DNA from: Roseobacter sp. MED193
Lineage (GTDB): Bacteria; Pseudomonadota; Alphaproteobacteria; Rhodobacterales; Rhodobacteraceae
Direction: 5' to 3'
Length of the DNA: 64,000 nucleotides
Assembly (NCBI RefSeq): GCF_000152965.1
Contig: NZ_AANB01000012.1
Span: 1-64,000 of the forward strand
Shown here: in pieces, positions 44,202 through 52,248 of the stretch
Numbering within the stretch: the stretch's first letter is position 1
How the letters are laid out: each line of letters starts with the position of its first letter
Position numbers and translations under genes: made by a program
Notes under the pieces: model-generated
The model's input: only the letters and a program-made list of their open reading frames with translations
What the model was told of the DNA's origin: nothing
Database searches by the model: none

Positions 44202-45268
44202 CTAATGTGAAGCTTGCCACATCCGATAACGCCCCTGCCTAGTCACCTCCCGGATCAAGCCCTGCGCTTCCATCCAGCTAAGGTTACGTTGAACAGCAGT
44301 GCGGCTAGCTCCGGTCAGGTTCTCGGCCATCGGGGCCGATATCATCGGCCATTCGGTCAGCACGGCGCGAAGGGCAGGTGGCGTTCTACCGGAAAGCCGA
44401 CTCATCTCTTTTTCGGTTTTGGACGTCCAAGTCTCGATATCATTCAGATGTCGCATCGCCGTCAGTATTGCGCTGTTCATGCCATCCAGCCAGCCGGTCA
44501 ACCTCTTTGGTGGCAAGCCAGAGGCGCGCAGCCCCCCTGCCCCACCCATAGCCAGCGGTGCAAAGATGGCTCCGTCTCCGTCGCTGACTGCGATCCTTGC
44601 TGCGGTGACAGCGGCCTCAATCCGGTCTCCATGTTGCCCGAGGCCCGCGAGGCTCCAGAGATGAAAGCCCATGCAAGCCCGCGTGATCGGGTGAAGATCG
44701 GCTGCGGCTGCCATCACCTCCAACCATCCGCGCGCGCGATCCTCAAGCCGCTCGGCGCTGTCTTCGATGGTCCCAGGATCGCGGCGGTCGAGGAAGGCCG
44801 CCAAATCGATCTCCGGGCGCGGACCACCAGTCAAGCGCCGAACGGCCCACCCGACCCGAGTCAGTCCTCCGGATCGACCTGAACGCCTGACAGTCGCATG
44901 GACATCCAAAGTGCCAGGCGATCAGAACTCACCCGATCTCCCGCAAACCAGCTCAGGTCTGCAGCCTCGATCAGTGCGAGCCGATGCCGCCAACCTTCCG
45001 GGCCGCGCAACAACCTGTCGTCCAGCGCACCCAAGCGTCCGGCAACTGTTGCGAGGCGAGCAGCACAGCACGCTTCCGCATTCACCCATTCGTCGATGAC
45101 ACCCGTTTCAGGCGGTTCCGCCCGCGGTCCGGGAGGTAGGTAATCCGGTTCATCTTCGATGGGTCCCGGAAGAAACCAGAGGTCGTCCTCCGAAGCATCC
45201 TGACCCCCCTCGGTAGTGACGAGAGGATCGTCGAAATAATCAGGGTTATTCGATGTTTGTGGATTCAT
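44202..45268 (-). pseudogene. RHE_PE00001/DUF1612-type HTH plasmid protein, split by frameshift
   Basis: Two frames together make one protein. The first (45268 to 44861) ends RLSGVQVDPED and stops; the second continues in another frame with LTRVGWAVRRLTGG through a C-terminal helix-turn-helix (PMAENLTGASRTAVQRNLSWM) to 44202. Restoring one C in GAGGAC(C)TGACTC near 44865 would join them into about 355 residues, the size of the RHE_PE00001-like family common on rhizobial and Rhodobacterales plasmids. The gene is therefore broken by a one-base loss or contains a sequencing error. Family name is from memory of its wording. Confidence 0.65.
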
Positions 45269-45269
45269 G

Positions 45270-45295
45270 TGTGCAAAATACTAATCTTTTGCACA
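45270..45295. promoter_or_regulatory. Inverted repeat upstream of the split HTH gene
   Basis: TGTGCAAAA-N8-TTTTGCACA is a perfect 9-bp-arm inverted repeat that begins two bases before the ATG of the leftward HTH gene. Its position suggests self-control by that helix-turn-helix protein or control by another dimeric repressor. Confidence 0.5.
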
Positions 45296-45566
45296 TTACC
45301 CAAGTGATTTGGTGGCCATTGTCCGCTCTCTTCATATTGTACGCGCGCGCGACTGTCGGCGGAAGTTCTCAGATCGCGCTCAGCGCAAGGAAGCCAAGGG
45401 ATTATGCGCCAGCGCGACGAGAGAACACCTACTTGCACTCGTTTACAAACAGTCGATTGATGACTTGTTCCGGATTTGTAAAGAGCCAGAGAAAGGGAAG
45501 CCCGGGTGCCGGGCTTGAAAGGATAGAGAAAGCCTCATCCGGGCCCGGCTTCTAAGGATCCGAATC
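45296..45566. other. Leader and promoter region of the long ParB-like gene
   Basis: No gene is seen. The rightward leader contains a perfect hairpin AAGCCCGG-GTG-CCGGGCTT (45498-45516) about 50 bases before the ATG. Similar hairpin leaders precede other backbone genes in this region. Confidence 0.45.
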
Positions 45567-47726
45567 ATGGCTAAGACCACAACCCGAACCAAACCCACCA
45601 CCGTTAAGAAGTCCGAAGCTGCCGGATCGGCCGCGCCTGAAGGCGCTGCCGACATCCGGATGATCCCGCTCAACCAACTTGAGCCGAGCCCGCTTAACGT
45701 CCGCAAGGTTGCGGCAAGCGCCAGCGATGACGCAGAACTTTTTGCCAGCATCCGCGAGACCGGCATCAAGCAGAACCTGGTGGTTCATGCGCTGTCAGAT
45801 ACGCGTTTCGCCGTCGATGCCGGCGGTCGTCGCCTCAAGGCGTTGAAGCAGCTTGCCGAGGACGGTGTCATCCCCGCTGATCACCCGGTGCCTTGTCTCA
45901 TCGAAGATGAGCGCAATGCCATCCTCACCTCCACCACCGAAAACCTCCAGCGCGCGGCGATGCATCCGGCCGACCAGTTCGAGGCTTTTGAGGCGATGAT
46001 CGCCGAGGGTCGCAGTGAAGATGAAATCGCGCTGAAGTTTGGCGTCTCGGTCGACTTGGTGCGCCGTCGGCTCAAACTCGCCCGTGTCGCGCCCGAGATC
46101 ATCGAGCAGTTCCGTGCTGGCGACCTGACCCTCGAATGCGTGATGGCCTTCACCCTGACCGACGATCATGATCGCCAGTTGGCGGTCTGGAACGCAGTGA
46201 AGGGCGGCTATCACATCCATCCGCAAAGCATCAAACGCCAGCTGACCGAGACGGCGCATTCGGCGAACTCGGCGCTCGGGCGCTTTGTCGGCATCGAGGC
46301 CTATGAGGCGGCGGGCGGGGTTCTGCTGCGCGACCTCTTTGACGATCGCGCCAGCGCCCATATGGAAAACCCCGAGCTCCTAGAGCGCCTCGCTATCGAG
46401 AAGCTGCAGGCTGCGGCCAAACCCTTCGAGGCGGCGTGGAAATGGGTCGAGGTGCATCTTTCGGTGGATTACGGCGCGTTTCGCAGTTTCGGGCGGGTCT
46501 ATCCGCAGGATGTCGATCCCGATCCGGAATTGCTCGCCGAAGAGACCCGCCTCATCGCGCGCGAGGAAGAACTGGCGGCGCAGAATGACGGCGAAGACTG
46601 GACTGATGCAGAGACGGAAGAATATTACGCCATTGAGCCGCGTCTTCGCGAGATCGAGGCCTTGCAACGTGAGCGGCAACCTTACGCGGACGAAGACCGC
46701 GCCATCGCTGGCGTCGTTCTGACCATCGGCCATGACGGAGCGCAGCGCGTCGAGAAAGGCCTGGTGAGGCCCGAGGATATTCCCGCCGCGCCTAAGCCCG
46801 ACGAGACCACCGAAGATGCGGGAGGGGCCGCCTCCCCTGCCCGACCAAACGTGACGCCGCCGACCTCCTCGACGCCGGTGCCGACCTCAGATCCGGCCGC
46901 GACTTTGCGCAAAGCCGACGGAATTTCGGCGAGCCTGGCCGACGATCTCCGGGCCACGCGCCAGCACATCCTGCGGGCGCATCTGGCGGCGGATTTCGAG
47001 GTGGCGTTCGACGCGATGCTCTATGCGCTCTGCGAGCAGGCTCTGGGGCGGTCCTACAACAACGAGGCGCTCGATATCTCGATCCGACCTTTCCAGGCGC
47101 AAAACCGCGAGGTACTGCATGCGGATACCGTCGCCCAGAAAATGCTCGAGGCGCTGGAACAGGACCTCGCCACCGACTGGATGACGCTGGAGAAACCTGA
47201 GGACTTCCGGGCGATGTCGGCACTGCCGATTGCGGACAAACAGGCGCTTTTTGCCTGGGCGACGGGTCTGGCGGTCAAGCCGCAGCTCTCCTCCGACAAT
47301 CGCCCCTCCGCGATCATCGAGGAGATCGGCGGGCGGCTTGATGTCGATGTGGCAGCCTGTTGGCGCCCTACTGCGCAGAACTACTGGGGCCGGGTCAACA
47401 AGGGGCATGCAGTTGCCACGGCGCGTAAGCTGATTGGCGATGACTACGCCGAGGAGCGCAACCGCGAGCGCAAAGGCGACATTGCCGCTGCGATGGAGCG
47501 GGCTTTTGCAGAAACCGCTGGTGAGACGGAAGGTTTCGACGCCGCAACGGTCGCCAAGACCACGCTCTGGTTGCCCGATGGGATGGTGTTCGCTGGCGCG
47601 TCCCGCTCTGACGTCGTGGAGGTGCCTGATCAGGTTGATCCCGAACCAGCAGCAGATATGTCCGATGGCGTATCGGACGAAGAACCGTCGTCCCTGCCCG
47701 CCTTCCTCAGCGGCGATGCGGCCTGA
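45567..47726 (+). CDS. Large ParB/RepB/Spo0J N-terminal domain protein
   Basis: A 719-residue protein. Residues about 30-120 are a ParB N-terminal domain (IRMIPLNQLEPSPLNVRKV, then VDAGGRRLKALKQL and ENLQRAAMHPADQFEAF), followed by the KorB-like helix-turn-helix (EIALKFGVSVDLVRRRLKLARV). The long remainder (about 300-719) is specific to this group of plasmid proteins. It is distinct from the RepB at 62 kb. It heads the backbone block and probably acts in plasmid DNA handling; partitioning is not assured as there is no adjacent ParA. Confidence 0.85.
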   Translation: MAKTTTRTKPTTVKKSEAAGSAAPEGAADIRMIPLNQLEPSPLNVRKVAASASDDAELFASIRETGIKQNLVVHALSDTRFAVDAGGRRLKALKQLAEDGVIPADHPVPCLIEDERNAILTSTTENLQRAAMHPADQFEAFEAMIAEGRSEDEIALKFGVSVDLVRRRLKLARVAPEIIEQFRAGDLTLECVMAFTLTDDHDRQLAVWNAVKGGYHIHPQSIKRQLTETAHSANSALGRFVGIEAYEAAGGVLLRDLFDDRASAHMENPELLERLAIEKLQAAAKPFEAAWKWVEVHLSVDYGAFRSFGRVYPQDVDPDPELLAEETRLIAREEELAAQNDGEDWTDAETEEYYAIEPRLREIEALQRERQPYADEDRAIAGVVLTIGHDGAQRVEKGLVRPEDIPAAPKPDETTEDAGGAASPARPNVTPPTSSTPVPTSDPAATLRKADGISASLADDLRATRQHILRAHLAADFEVAFDAMLYALCEQALGRSYNNEALDISIRPFQAQNREVLHADTVAQKMLEALEQDLATDWMTLEKPEDFRAMSALPIADKQALFAWATGLAVKPQLSSDNRPSAIIEEIGGRLDVDVAACWRPTAQNYWGRVNKGHAVATARKLIGDDYAEERNRERKGDIAAAMERAFAETAGETEGFDAATVAKTTLWLPDGMVFAGASRSDVVEVPDQVDPEPAADMSDGVSDEEPSSLPAFLSGDAA

Positions 47727-47766
47727 TCTAGCAAGCCATTATCCGAATTCCACAGACAATCTGGGC

Positions 47767-47785
47767 CGCCCTCGCGCAGAGGGCG
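47767..47785 (+). promoter_or_regulatory. Hairpin leader of the DUF3768 gene
   Basis: CGCCCTC-GCGCA-GAGGGCG forms a 7-bp stem 68 bases before the DUF3768 start. The flanking wording (GGGCGACCCTTTCCGACTGACGG) resembles the leader before the 98-residue gene at 49763. Confidence 0.4.
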
Positions 47786-48221
47786 ACCCTTTCCGACTGA
47801 CGGGTTGCCTACAGCCGATACCGGATCGGCTGGCTCGTCCCGGAGACATCTCATGACCACCGCACTCGATCTCGATCCCTTTCGGGAAGCCGCAATGATC
47901 GCCGCGCAGAATGATGCGTTTCGCCGCTCCATCCTCGGCAATCCTCCCGTTGCCGATGCCCCGCAGGGCCAGTTCGTGATGACCCGCGGCGTCGCGGCGC
48001 TTGGGCCCGACGCCCAACTGGAGCTCACTCGCCATGTAGCCGCGTTTGACGCCTTCAATGCCGACAGCGACCCGCAGGGATGGCACGAAATGGGGGGCAT
48101 CGAATTCGATGGCACGACGGTCTGGTTCAAGATTGATGGGGTGGATGCTCCCTCCCACAACGGCATCGCAATGTGCCAGACTGGCTTTGTTGGAAGTCAG
48201 TGAGAATGAAAGGAAGCATCC

Positions 48222-49256
48222 ATGACCGACGTTAGCATTTTAGCCATCGACCTTGCAAAGCACAGTTTTCAGGTTTGTGCGACGACCGCCGAGGGCGTCA
48301 TCGTGTTCAATCGTAAGTATACGCGCGGCAAGCTGAGCGAGCTTTTGGCCAATCATCCTCAATGTCTGGTAGCGATGGAGGCATGTGCCACCAGCCACTA
48401 TTGGGGCCGCGAGGCGCAGGGCCACGGGCATGACGTCAGGTTGATCCCTCCGATCTACGTGAAGCCATTTGTCAAACGCAGCAAGAATGACGCCAATGAC
48501 GCGGCGGCGATTGCAGTGGCTGTGCGGCAGCCAGACATGCGGTTCGTTGCGGTCAAGAGCCCGGATCAACAAGCGCAGGCCATGCTGTTTCGAACCCATC
48601 AAACTTTCACACGCCAGCGGTCACAATTGCTGATCACCCTGCGCGGTCATTTGGCCGAACACGGGATCATCGTTGCAAAGGGCAATGCGGCCCTAATCGC
48701 CTACGAAAAGGTTCTTGAGGCAGAGCCTGACCTTGTTCCCGATCTGGTGTTGGAAGCAGCGCGGCTTTATTTCCATCAAATTGCCCAACTCAACAATTCC
48801 ATCGCCGCCTTCGAGCGGCAGATGAAAGACACAGCGAAGCGCAATGATACGGCGCGCAGGCTTCAGACCATGCCGGGCATCGGGCCAATCAACGCCGCCG
48901 CATTCTTGGCGTTTGCGCCGCCAATGGAGAGCTTCAAACGGGGTCGTGATTTTGCTGCCTGGCTCGGCTTAGTTCCGCGACAGCATTCGACCGGAGGCAA
49001 GACCAGATTGGGCCGTGTCAGTAAGATGGGACAGTCCGATATGCGAAGGCTCCTGATCACAGGTGCAACCGTCTGCCTCAGGTGGGCTGTTGCAAAAGGC
49101 ATCGACCCTCAAAGCTGGTTGGGTCGGCTGTTGGCCCGCAAACCCGCCAAGATGGTGGCGGTCGCGATGGCAAACAAAATGGCGCGCGCCCTTTGGGCCA
49201 TGATGACGAAAGGGCAGGATTACTCGGGCAGTCTGGTGCAATACGCCAAGATGTAA
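48222..49256 (+). CDS. IS110-family transposase (IS1111 group)
   Basis: A 344-residue DEDD recombinase. The N-terminal RuvC-like domain begins ILAIDLAKHSFQV (first Asp), with Glu in VAMEACATSHYWGRE and Asp pair in KNDANDAAAIA. The C-terminal Tnp_20 domain has TMPGIGPINAAAFLA, FAAWLGLVPRQHSTGGK (with the conserved Ser) and RRLLITGATVCLRW. GAAAGGAAGC precedes the ATG. It appears intact. Confidence 0.93.
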   Translation: MTDVSILAIDLAKHSFQVCATTAEGVIVFNRKYTRGKLSELLANHPQCLVAMEACATSHYWGREAQGHGHDVRLIPPIYVKPFVKRSKNDANDAAAIAVAVRQPDMRFVAVKSPDQQAQAMLFRTHQTFTRQRSQLLITLRGHLAEHGIIVAKGNAALIAYEKVLEAEPDLVPDLVLEAARLYFHQIAQLNNSIAAFERQMKDTAKRNDTARRLQTMPGIGPINAAAFLAFAPPMESFKRGRDFAAWLGLVPRQHSTGGKTRLGRVSKMGQSDMRRLLITGATVCLRWAVAKGIDPQSWLGRLLARKPAKMVAVAMANKMARALWAMMTKGQDYSGSLVQYAKM

Positions 49257-49547
49257 CCGAGAACAAAGATCCGTTTCGGCCTGCATAACAGCAACAGACT
49301 GAACCGGTGAAGTGAGGAGACCAACAGACGATTATGGGCGCAATGATCACGTTCAGCTTTGGGAAAACCATATAGAGGTCAAGGACATAAAAGTCCGAAA
49401 GATCGATTTGGACCCCGAGCTCACGAACACCATAACGGCCGGTGGCAGACCTAAGCCACATGCACAGGCCTGACACACGACCGGTACCGATCACGCAAGC
49501 CAGAACCGTCTGAAAATCACCTTGCGAAACCGGGAGCATCCACACAC
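49257..49547 (+). ncRNA. Candidate bridge RNA region of the IS1111-group element
   Basis: The noncoding right part of the element, where IS1111-group elements carry their guide RNA. CATATAG (49369-49375) is complementary to the target right of the insertion (CTATATG), and AAGATCGA (49399-49406) matches the target left of it (AAGATTGA) at 7 of 8 bases. The two flank a small hairpin GGAC-ATAAAA-GTCC (49383-49396), the layout of a target-binding loop. Downstream, ACACACGA (49473-49480) repeats the element right end plus core. Read by eye, not folded. Confidence 0.5.
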
Positions 49548-49672
49548 GACCTATATGACGTCGACTACACATATGGTTCGCCCGAACCCTCTGATCCCGC
49601 GCTGACGCGCCGCGTGCTGACTCTGCTTCTCCCGTCGGAATACTGACGCCTCCAATCCCTACTCACCGCCCC

Positions 49673-49699
49673 GGACCGCCCTTGCACAAAGGGCGGTCC
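49673..49699 (+). promoter_or_regulatory. Hairpin leader of the 98-residue gene
   Basis: GGACCGCCCTT-GCACA-AAGGGCGGTCC is a perfect 11-bp stem 64 bases before the start at 49763. It may be a terminator for the DUF3768 transcript without a T run or a leader element; the sequence around it resembles the DUF3768 leader. Confidence 0.45.
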
Positions 49700-49762
49700 T
49701 TTCGCGCTGGCGGGTTCCAAGGGGCGCGATACCCGCGCCTTGCCCGCCACAGGAGACCTCAG

Positions 49763-50059
49763 ATGGCCAAAACACTCGACTACCAGATCACCCTTTATCC
49801 CGCACATCGCGATGGCGCCTTCGTCGTCACCGAGTTCCAGATGATGGCGAACTACCCCGAAAAGCGCATCCAGGCTGCGGGTATGGACGACCTCATCGAC
49901 AAGGTGACGCAATTCGCGATGGAGCATGGTGAGAGCTGTAGCGCCTCTGTGCGCTGCCTCGCTCCGCGCAAACCGCCCGGGTTCAAGCGCGCGACCGAGA
50001 ACCTCTATTTCAACCTGGTTGACCGAACGGCTGAGAAACGCGGCGACGCTGCGGCCTGA
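49763..50059 (+). CDS. Hypothetical plasmid backbone protein, 98 residues
   Basis: A small soluble protein starting MAKTLDYQITLYPAHRDGAF, with alternating strand-like segments and a basic C-terminal region (RKPPGFKRATENLYFNLV). No known motif is recognised. AGGAGACC lies before the ATG. It belongs to a row of short genes (DUF3768, DUF6878, DUF6915) that commonly travel together on Rhodobacterales and rhizobial plasmids. Confidence 0.7.
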   Translation: MAKTLDYQITLYPAHRDGAFVVTEFQMMANYPEKRIQAAGMDDLIDKVTQFAMEHGESCSASVRCLAPRKPPGFKRATENLYFNLVDRTAEKRGDAAA

Positions 50060-50136
50060 AACCGCCCACAGGAAATTCTGGGCGGCCTGTCTGAGCGGTC
50101 GCCCTCCCCTTCCGTCAATTCCAAAGGACCAAAGAC

Positions 50137-50520
50137 ATGACACAAGCGACTGATTTCTACGCACAGATGCTCGAAGCCCAGAAACGTGCAGCCGAAGAGC
50201 GAGTCGAGACGCGCGCGGCGCTGCTCTCCGAGTTACGCGCCCTCGGCGTGACCAGCATCGAGGTGCAATATGAAGGCTATGGGGATGCCGGCAATGTCGA
50301 GGACGTTGTCGTGACGCCTGACACGATCACCCTCACGGAAGAGCTACGGCGCCGCGTCGAGGACTTCGGCTGGGACTTCGCCTATGCGCTGAGCCCCGGC
50401 TTCGAGAACAACGAGGGCGGCTATGGCGAACTGACCTGGTCGCTCGAGACCGACAAGATCGATGTCAGCCACTCGAACCGCTATATTGAGACCGACACCA
50501 CCGAACATGAGGGGCTCTGA
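50137..50520 (+). CDS. DUF6878 family protein
   Basis: A 127-residue protein: a helical N-terminal part (FYAQMLEAQKRAAEERVE), then VTSIEVQYEGYGDAGNVEDV and a C-terminal GFENNEGGYGELTWSL, the wording of DUF6878. The function is unknown. AAAGGACCAAAGAC precedes the ATG. One base separates its stop from the next start. Confidence 0.7.
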   Translation: MTQATDFYAQMLEAQKRAAEERVETRAALLSELRALGVTSIEVQYEGYGDAGNVEDVVVTPDTITLTEELRRRVEDFGWDFAYALSPGFENNEGGYGELTWSLETDKIDVSHSNRYIETDTTEHEGL

Positions 50521-50521
50521 C

Positions 50522-50998
50522 ATGGCACACCCCCTCCATCACGCCGAAAGCTCGGCCCGAAAATTCGGCGGTATTCCAGATGATTACCAGCATGTGCATG
50601 ATTGGTTCGACTCATCCAAAGAGCATCTAGGTCTTTTCATTCACAGAGCACATCGGCACCACACGCTCGGGATCTTTGAGGCTGAGCGGTTGTTTGGTCG
50701 CAGCCTGACCAACAGCGCGGGCCGGGTCGTCCCGATCCGCTGGATCGGCGAGCAGCATGTGCGCGAAGACTGCCAGGGGCGGATCCCGTCGCTGGCGGAC
50801 TGGCTCGGACGCATTCAGCCCGAACCCTGGATGGCCAATGGCCGGATCGACAACGACCCGACGCAGATTGGCAGCGACCCGCGTGCGGCCTGGGCCACGG
50901 CGGTCTCCAATCACCAGACCATTCTCGGCTTTGAAGATTGGCTTCTGAAGGTCTCGGTCGAGCACGTCCAGCATCGCCAGAACCGCGCCGCCGCCTGA
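50522..50998 (+). CDS. DUF6915 family protein
   Basis: A 158-residue protein starting MAHPLHHAESSARKFGG, with HDWFDSSKEHLGLFIHRAHRHHT and VPIRWIGEQHVREDCQG, the pattern of DUF6915. It is rich in His, and no catalytic assignment can be made. The ATG at 50522 follows the DUF6878 stop by one base, so translation is probably coupled. Confidence 0.7.
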   Translation: MAHPLHHAESSARKFGGIPDDYQHVHDWFDSSKEHLGLFIHRAHRHHTLGIFEAERLFGRSLTNSAGRVVPIRWIGEQHVREDCQGRIPSLADWLGRIQPEPWMANGRIDNDPTQIGSDPRAAWATAVSNHQTILGFEDWLLKVSVEHVQHRQNRAAA

Positions 50999-51103
50999 TC
51001 CGCCGGGCGGCAAACTCACCAACCACCTGACCACGTCCCAATCGACCTGCTCGAGCCCCAACCGGCTTGGCGGGTCGATTGCGTTTCAAGAAAGGAAATC
51101 GAC

Positions 51104-51733
51104 ATGCACGACCCCGTCTACGAGGAGGTCCACCAGGGCCACAACATCAAGATCTACCACGACCCCGATTCTGAGAGCCCGCGCGAGTGGTGCAACCTCG
51201 GAACGCTGATCTGCTGGCACCGGCGCTATCGGCTGGGTGACAGCCATCAGCACGACAGCCCTGAGGCGTTTCTGCGCAATCTTGCCGATGTCTCGGATCA
51301 GAGCGACCTCTCGATGGACCGTCTGCGGGACCGCGCCGAATGCAAGGCAATCATCCTGCCCGTCTTTCTCTATGACCATTCCGGCCTCGCGATGAACACC
51401 ATCGGGTTTCACTGCCCTTGGGATTCCGGCCAGGTCGGTTTTGTCTACATGACGCTCGCAGATGTGCGAAACGAATTCGGTGTAAAACGCGTGACCAAGG
51501 CCCTGCGCGAAAAGGCTGTAGACGTTTTACGTGGTGAGATCGTCGACTACGATTCTTACCTTGGCGGCAGGGTCTATGGTTACGTCGTCGAACAGGGTGG
51601 CGAGGAGATCGACGCTTGCTGGGGGTTTGTTGGCGGCTATGAGACGCATTGTTTGCCGGAGGCGCGGAATGCTGTTCCTCGGTCCGATCCCCATGCGCCA
51701 CCCGCGACCGGTGCATTGACCGCATATCCATAG
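51104..51733 (+). CDS. Hypothetical plasmid backbone protein, 209 residues
   Basis: A soluble protein starting MHDPVYEEVHQGHNIKIYHD. It has an aromatic, Cys/His-rich first half (EWCNLGTLICWHRRYRLGD), then LPVFLYDHSGLAMNT and DACWGFVGGYETHCLPEA. I do not recognise its domain with certainty; similar unnamed proteins accompany the strawberry-notch gene on plasmids. AAAGGAAATCGAC precedes the ATG. A terminator lies 170 bases downstream. Confidence 0.65.
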   Translation: MHDPVYEEVHQGHNIKIYHDPDSESPREWCNLGTLICWHRRYRLGDSHQHDSPEAFLRNLADVSDQSDLSMDRLRDRAECKAIILPVFLYDHSGLAMNTIGFHCPWDSGQVGFVYMTLADVRNEFGVKRVTKALREKAVDVLRGEIVDYDSYLGGRVYGYVVEQGGEEIDACWGFVGGYETHCLPEARNAVPRSDPHAPPATGALTAYP

Positions 51734-52248
51734 AATAACTCGCCGCCACAGACCGGAACTATGGGCAGCACCCGATCGCGCGCACGCATTGCTGCATTGC
51801 AGAGAAGTCATGGCCCGCCCATTGTGCGACTGCAGCATTGCTCCTATGTTTGCTCTTGTGATCGGTTCTCTCCTCCTCCCTGAGCCGATCCGGAATAATC
51901 GGCGGCATCCACCTCCTCCCGGATGCCGCCTTTTTATTTGCAGATCCCCATTCTGAGTTCTTGCGATTTCTCCTGGTTGGCCATTCGGTCCCCGAAATTG
52001 CTTTGTGTCGGTTCCGTTTCGTTGGAGGTGCCCAAAATGCAGGCACGGCCGTGTCCCAGCAGCCTGGCATGGGTTTGCGCGACAACGCCCACAGCATCAT
52101 CCCCAGATTTTGTGGAAAAGTTCTCGCTGCCAAGACTTCAGTTTTCGAGGCCATGAAAGAGCGAGAGGCAGGGCGGGAGGGGTGACCCCTCCCGGGTGAG
52201 AGAGTGCGCGCGGGGCTCGGGGCCAACCCACAACCCCGGAGATTGCCG
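51734..52248. other. Intergenic region with one terminator
   Basis: No gene is recognised in this 515-base gap; frames present on both strands lack ribosome sites and family features. It holds the rho-independent terminator at 51901-51937 and presumably the promoter of the strawberry-notch operon. Confidence 0.5.
51901..51937 (+). terminator. Rho-independent terminator
   Basis: GGCGGCATCC / GGATGCCGCC, a perfect 10-bp stem with a 10-base loop, followed by TTTTTATTT. It ends the rightward run of small backbone genes. Confidence 0.92.

Larger units (their letters stand above)
48137..49547 (+). mobile_element. IS110-family (IS1111 group) insertion sequence
   Basis: About 1411 bases between the two halves of the DUF3768 gene. 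Subterminal inverted repeats GTGGATGCTCCC (48141-48152) and GGGAGCATCCAC (49532-49543) lie a few bases inside the ends, as in the IS1111 group. A GA dinucleotide flanks both sides (48135-48136 and 49548-49549), consistent with the core dinucleotide of IS110 recombination and no longer target duplication. It contains one transposase gene and a 291-base noncoding right part. Confidence 0.85.
47853..49646 (+). pseudogene. DUF3768 protein gene, interrupted by an IS110-family element
   Basis: The first 284 bases (47853-48136) encode MTTALDLDPFREAAMIAAQ through GGIEFDGTTVWFKI. After the inserted element, 49550-49646 continues in frame as LYDVDYTYGSPEPSDPALTR and ends LLLPSEY. Joining at a single shared GA restores an uninterrupted 126-residue DUF3768 protein (KIDLYD at the junction), so the insertion is recent and clean. 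The truncated first half could still be translated to a stop inside the element. Confidence 0.88.

Noticed and set aside
48137-49547. Target-site duplication around the insertion element
   Set aside because: Only a 2-base GA is shared; the DUF3768 frame is restored exactly by counting it once, which fits IS110-type recombination rather than a duplicating transposase.
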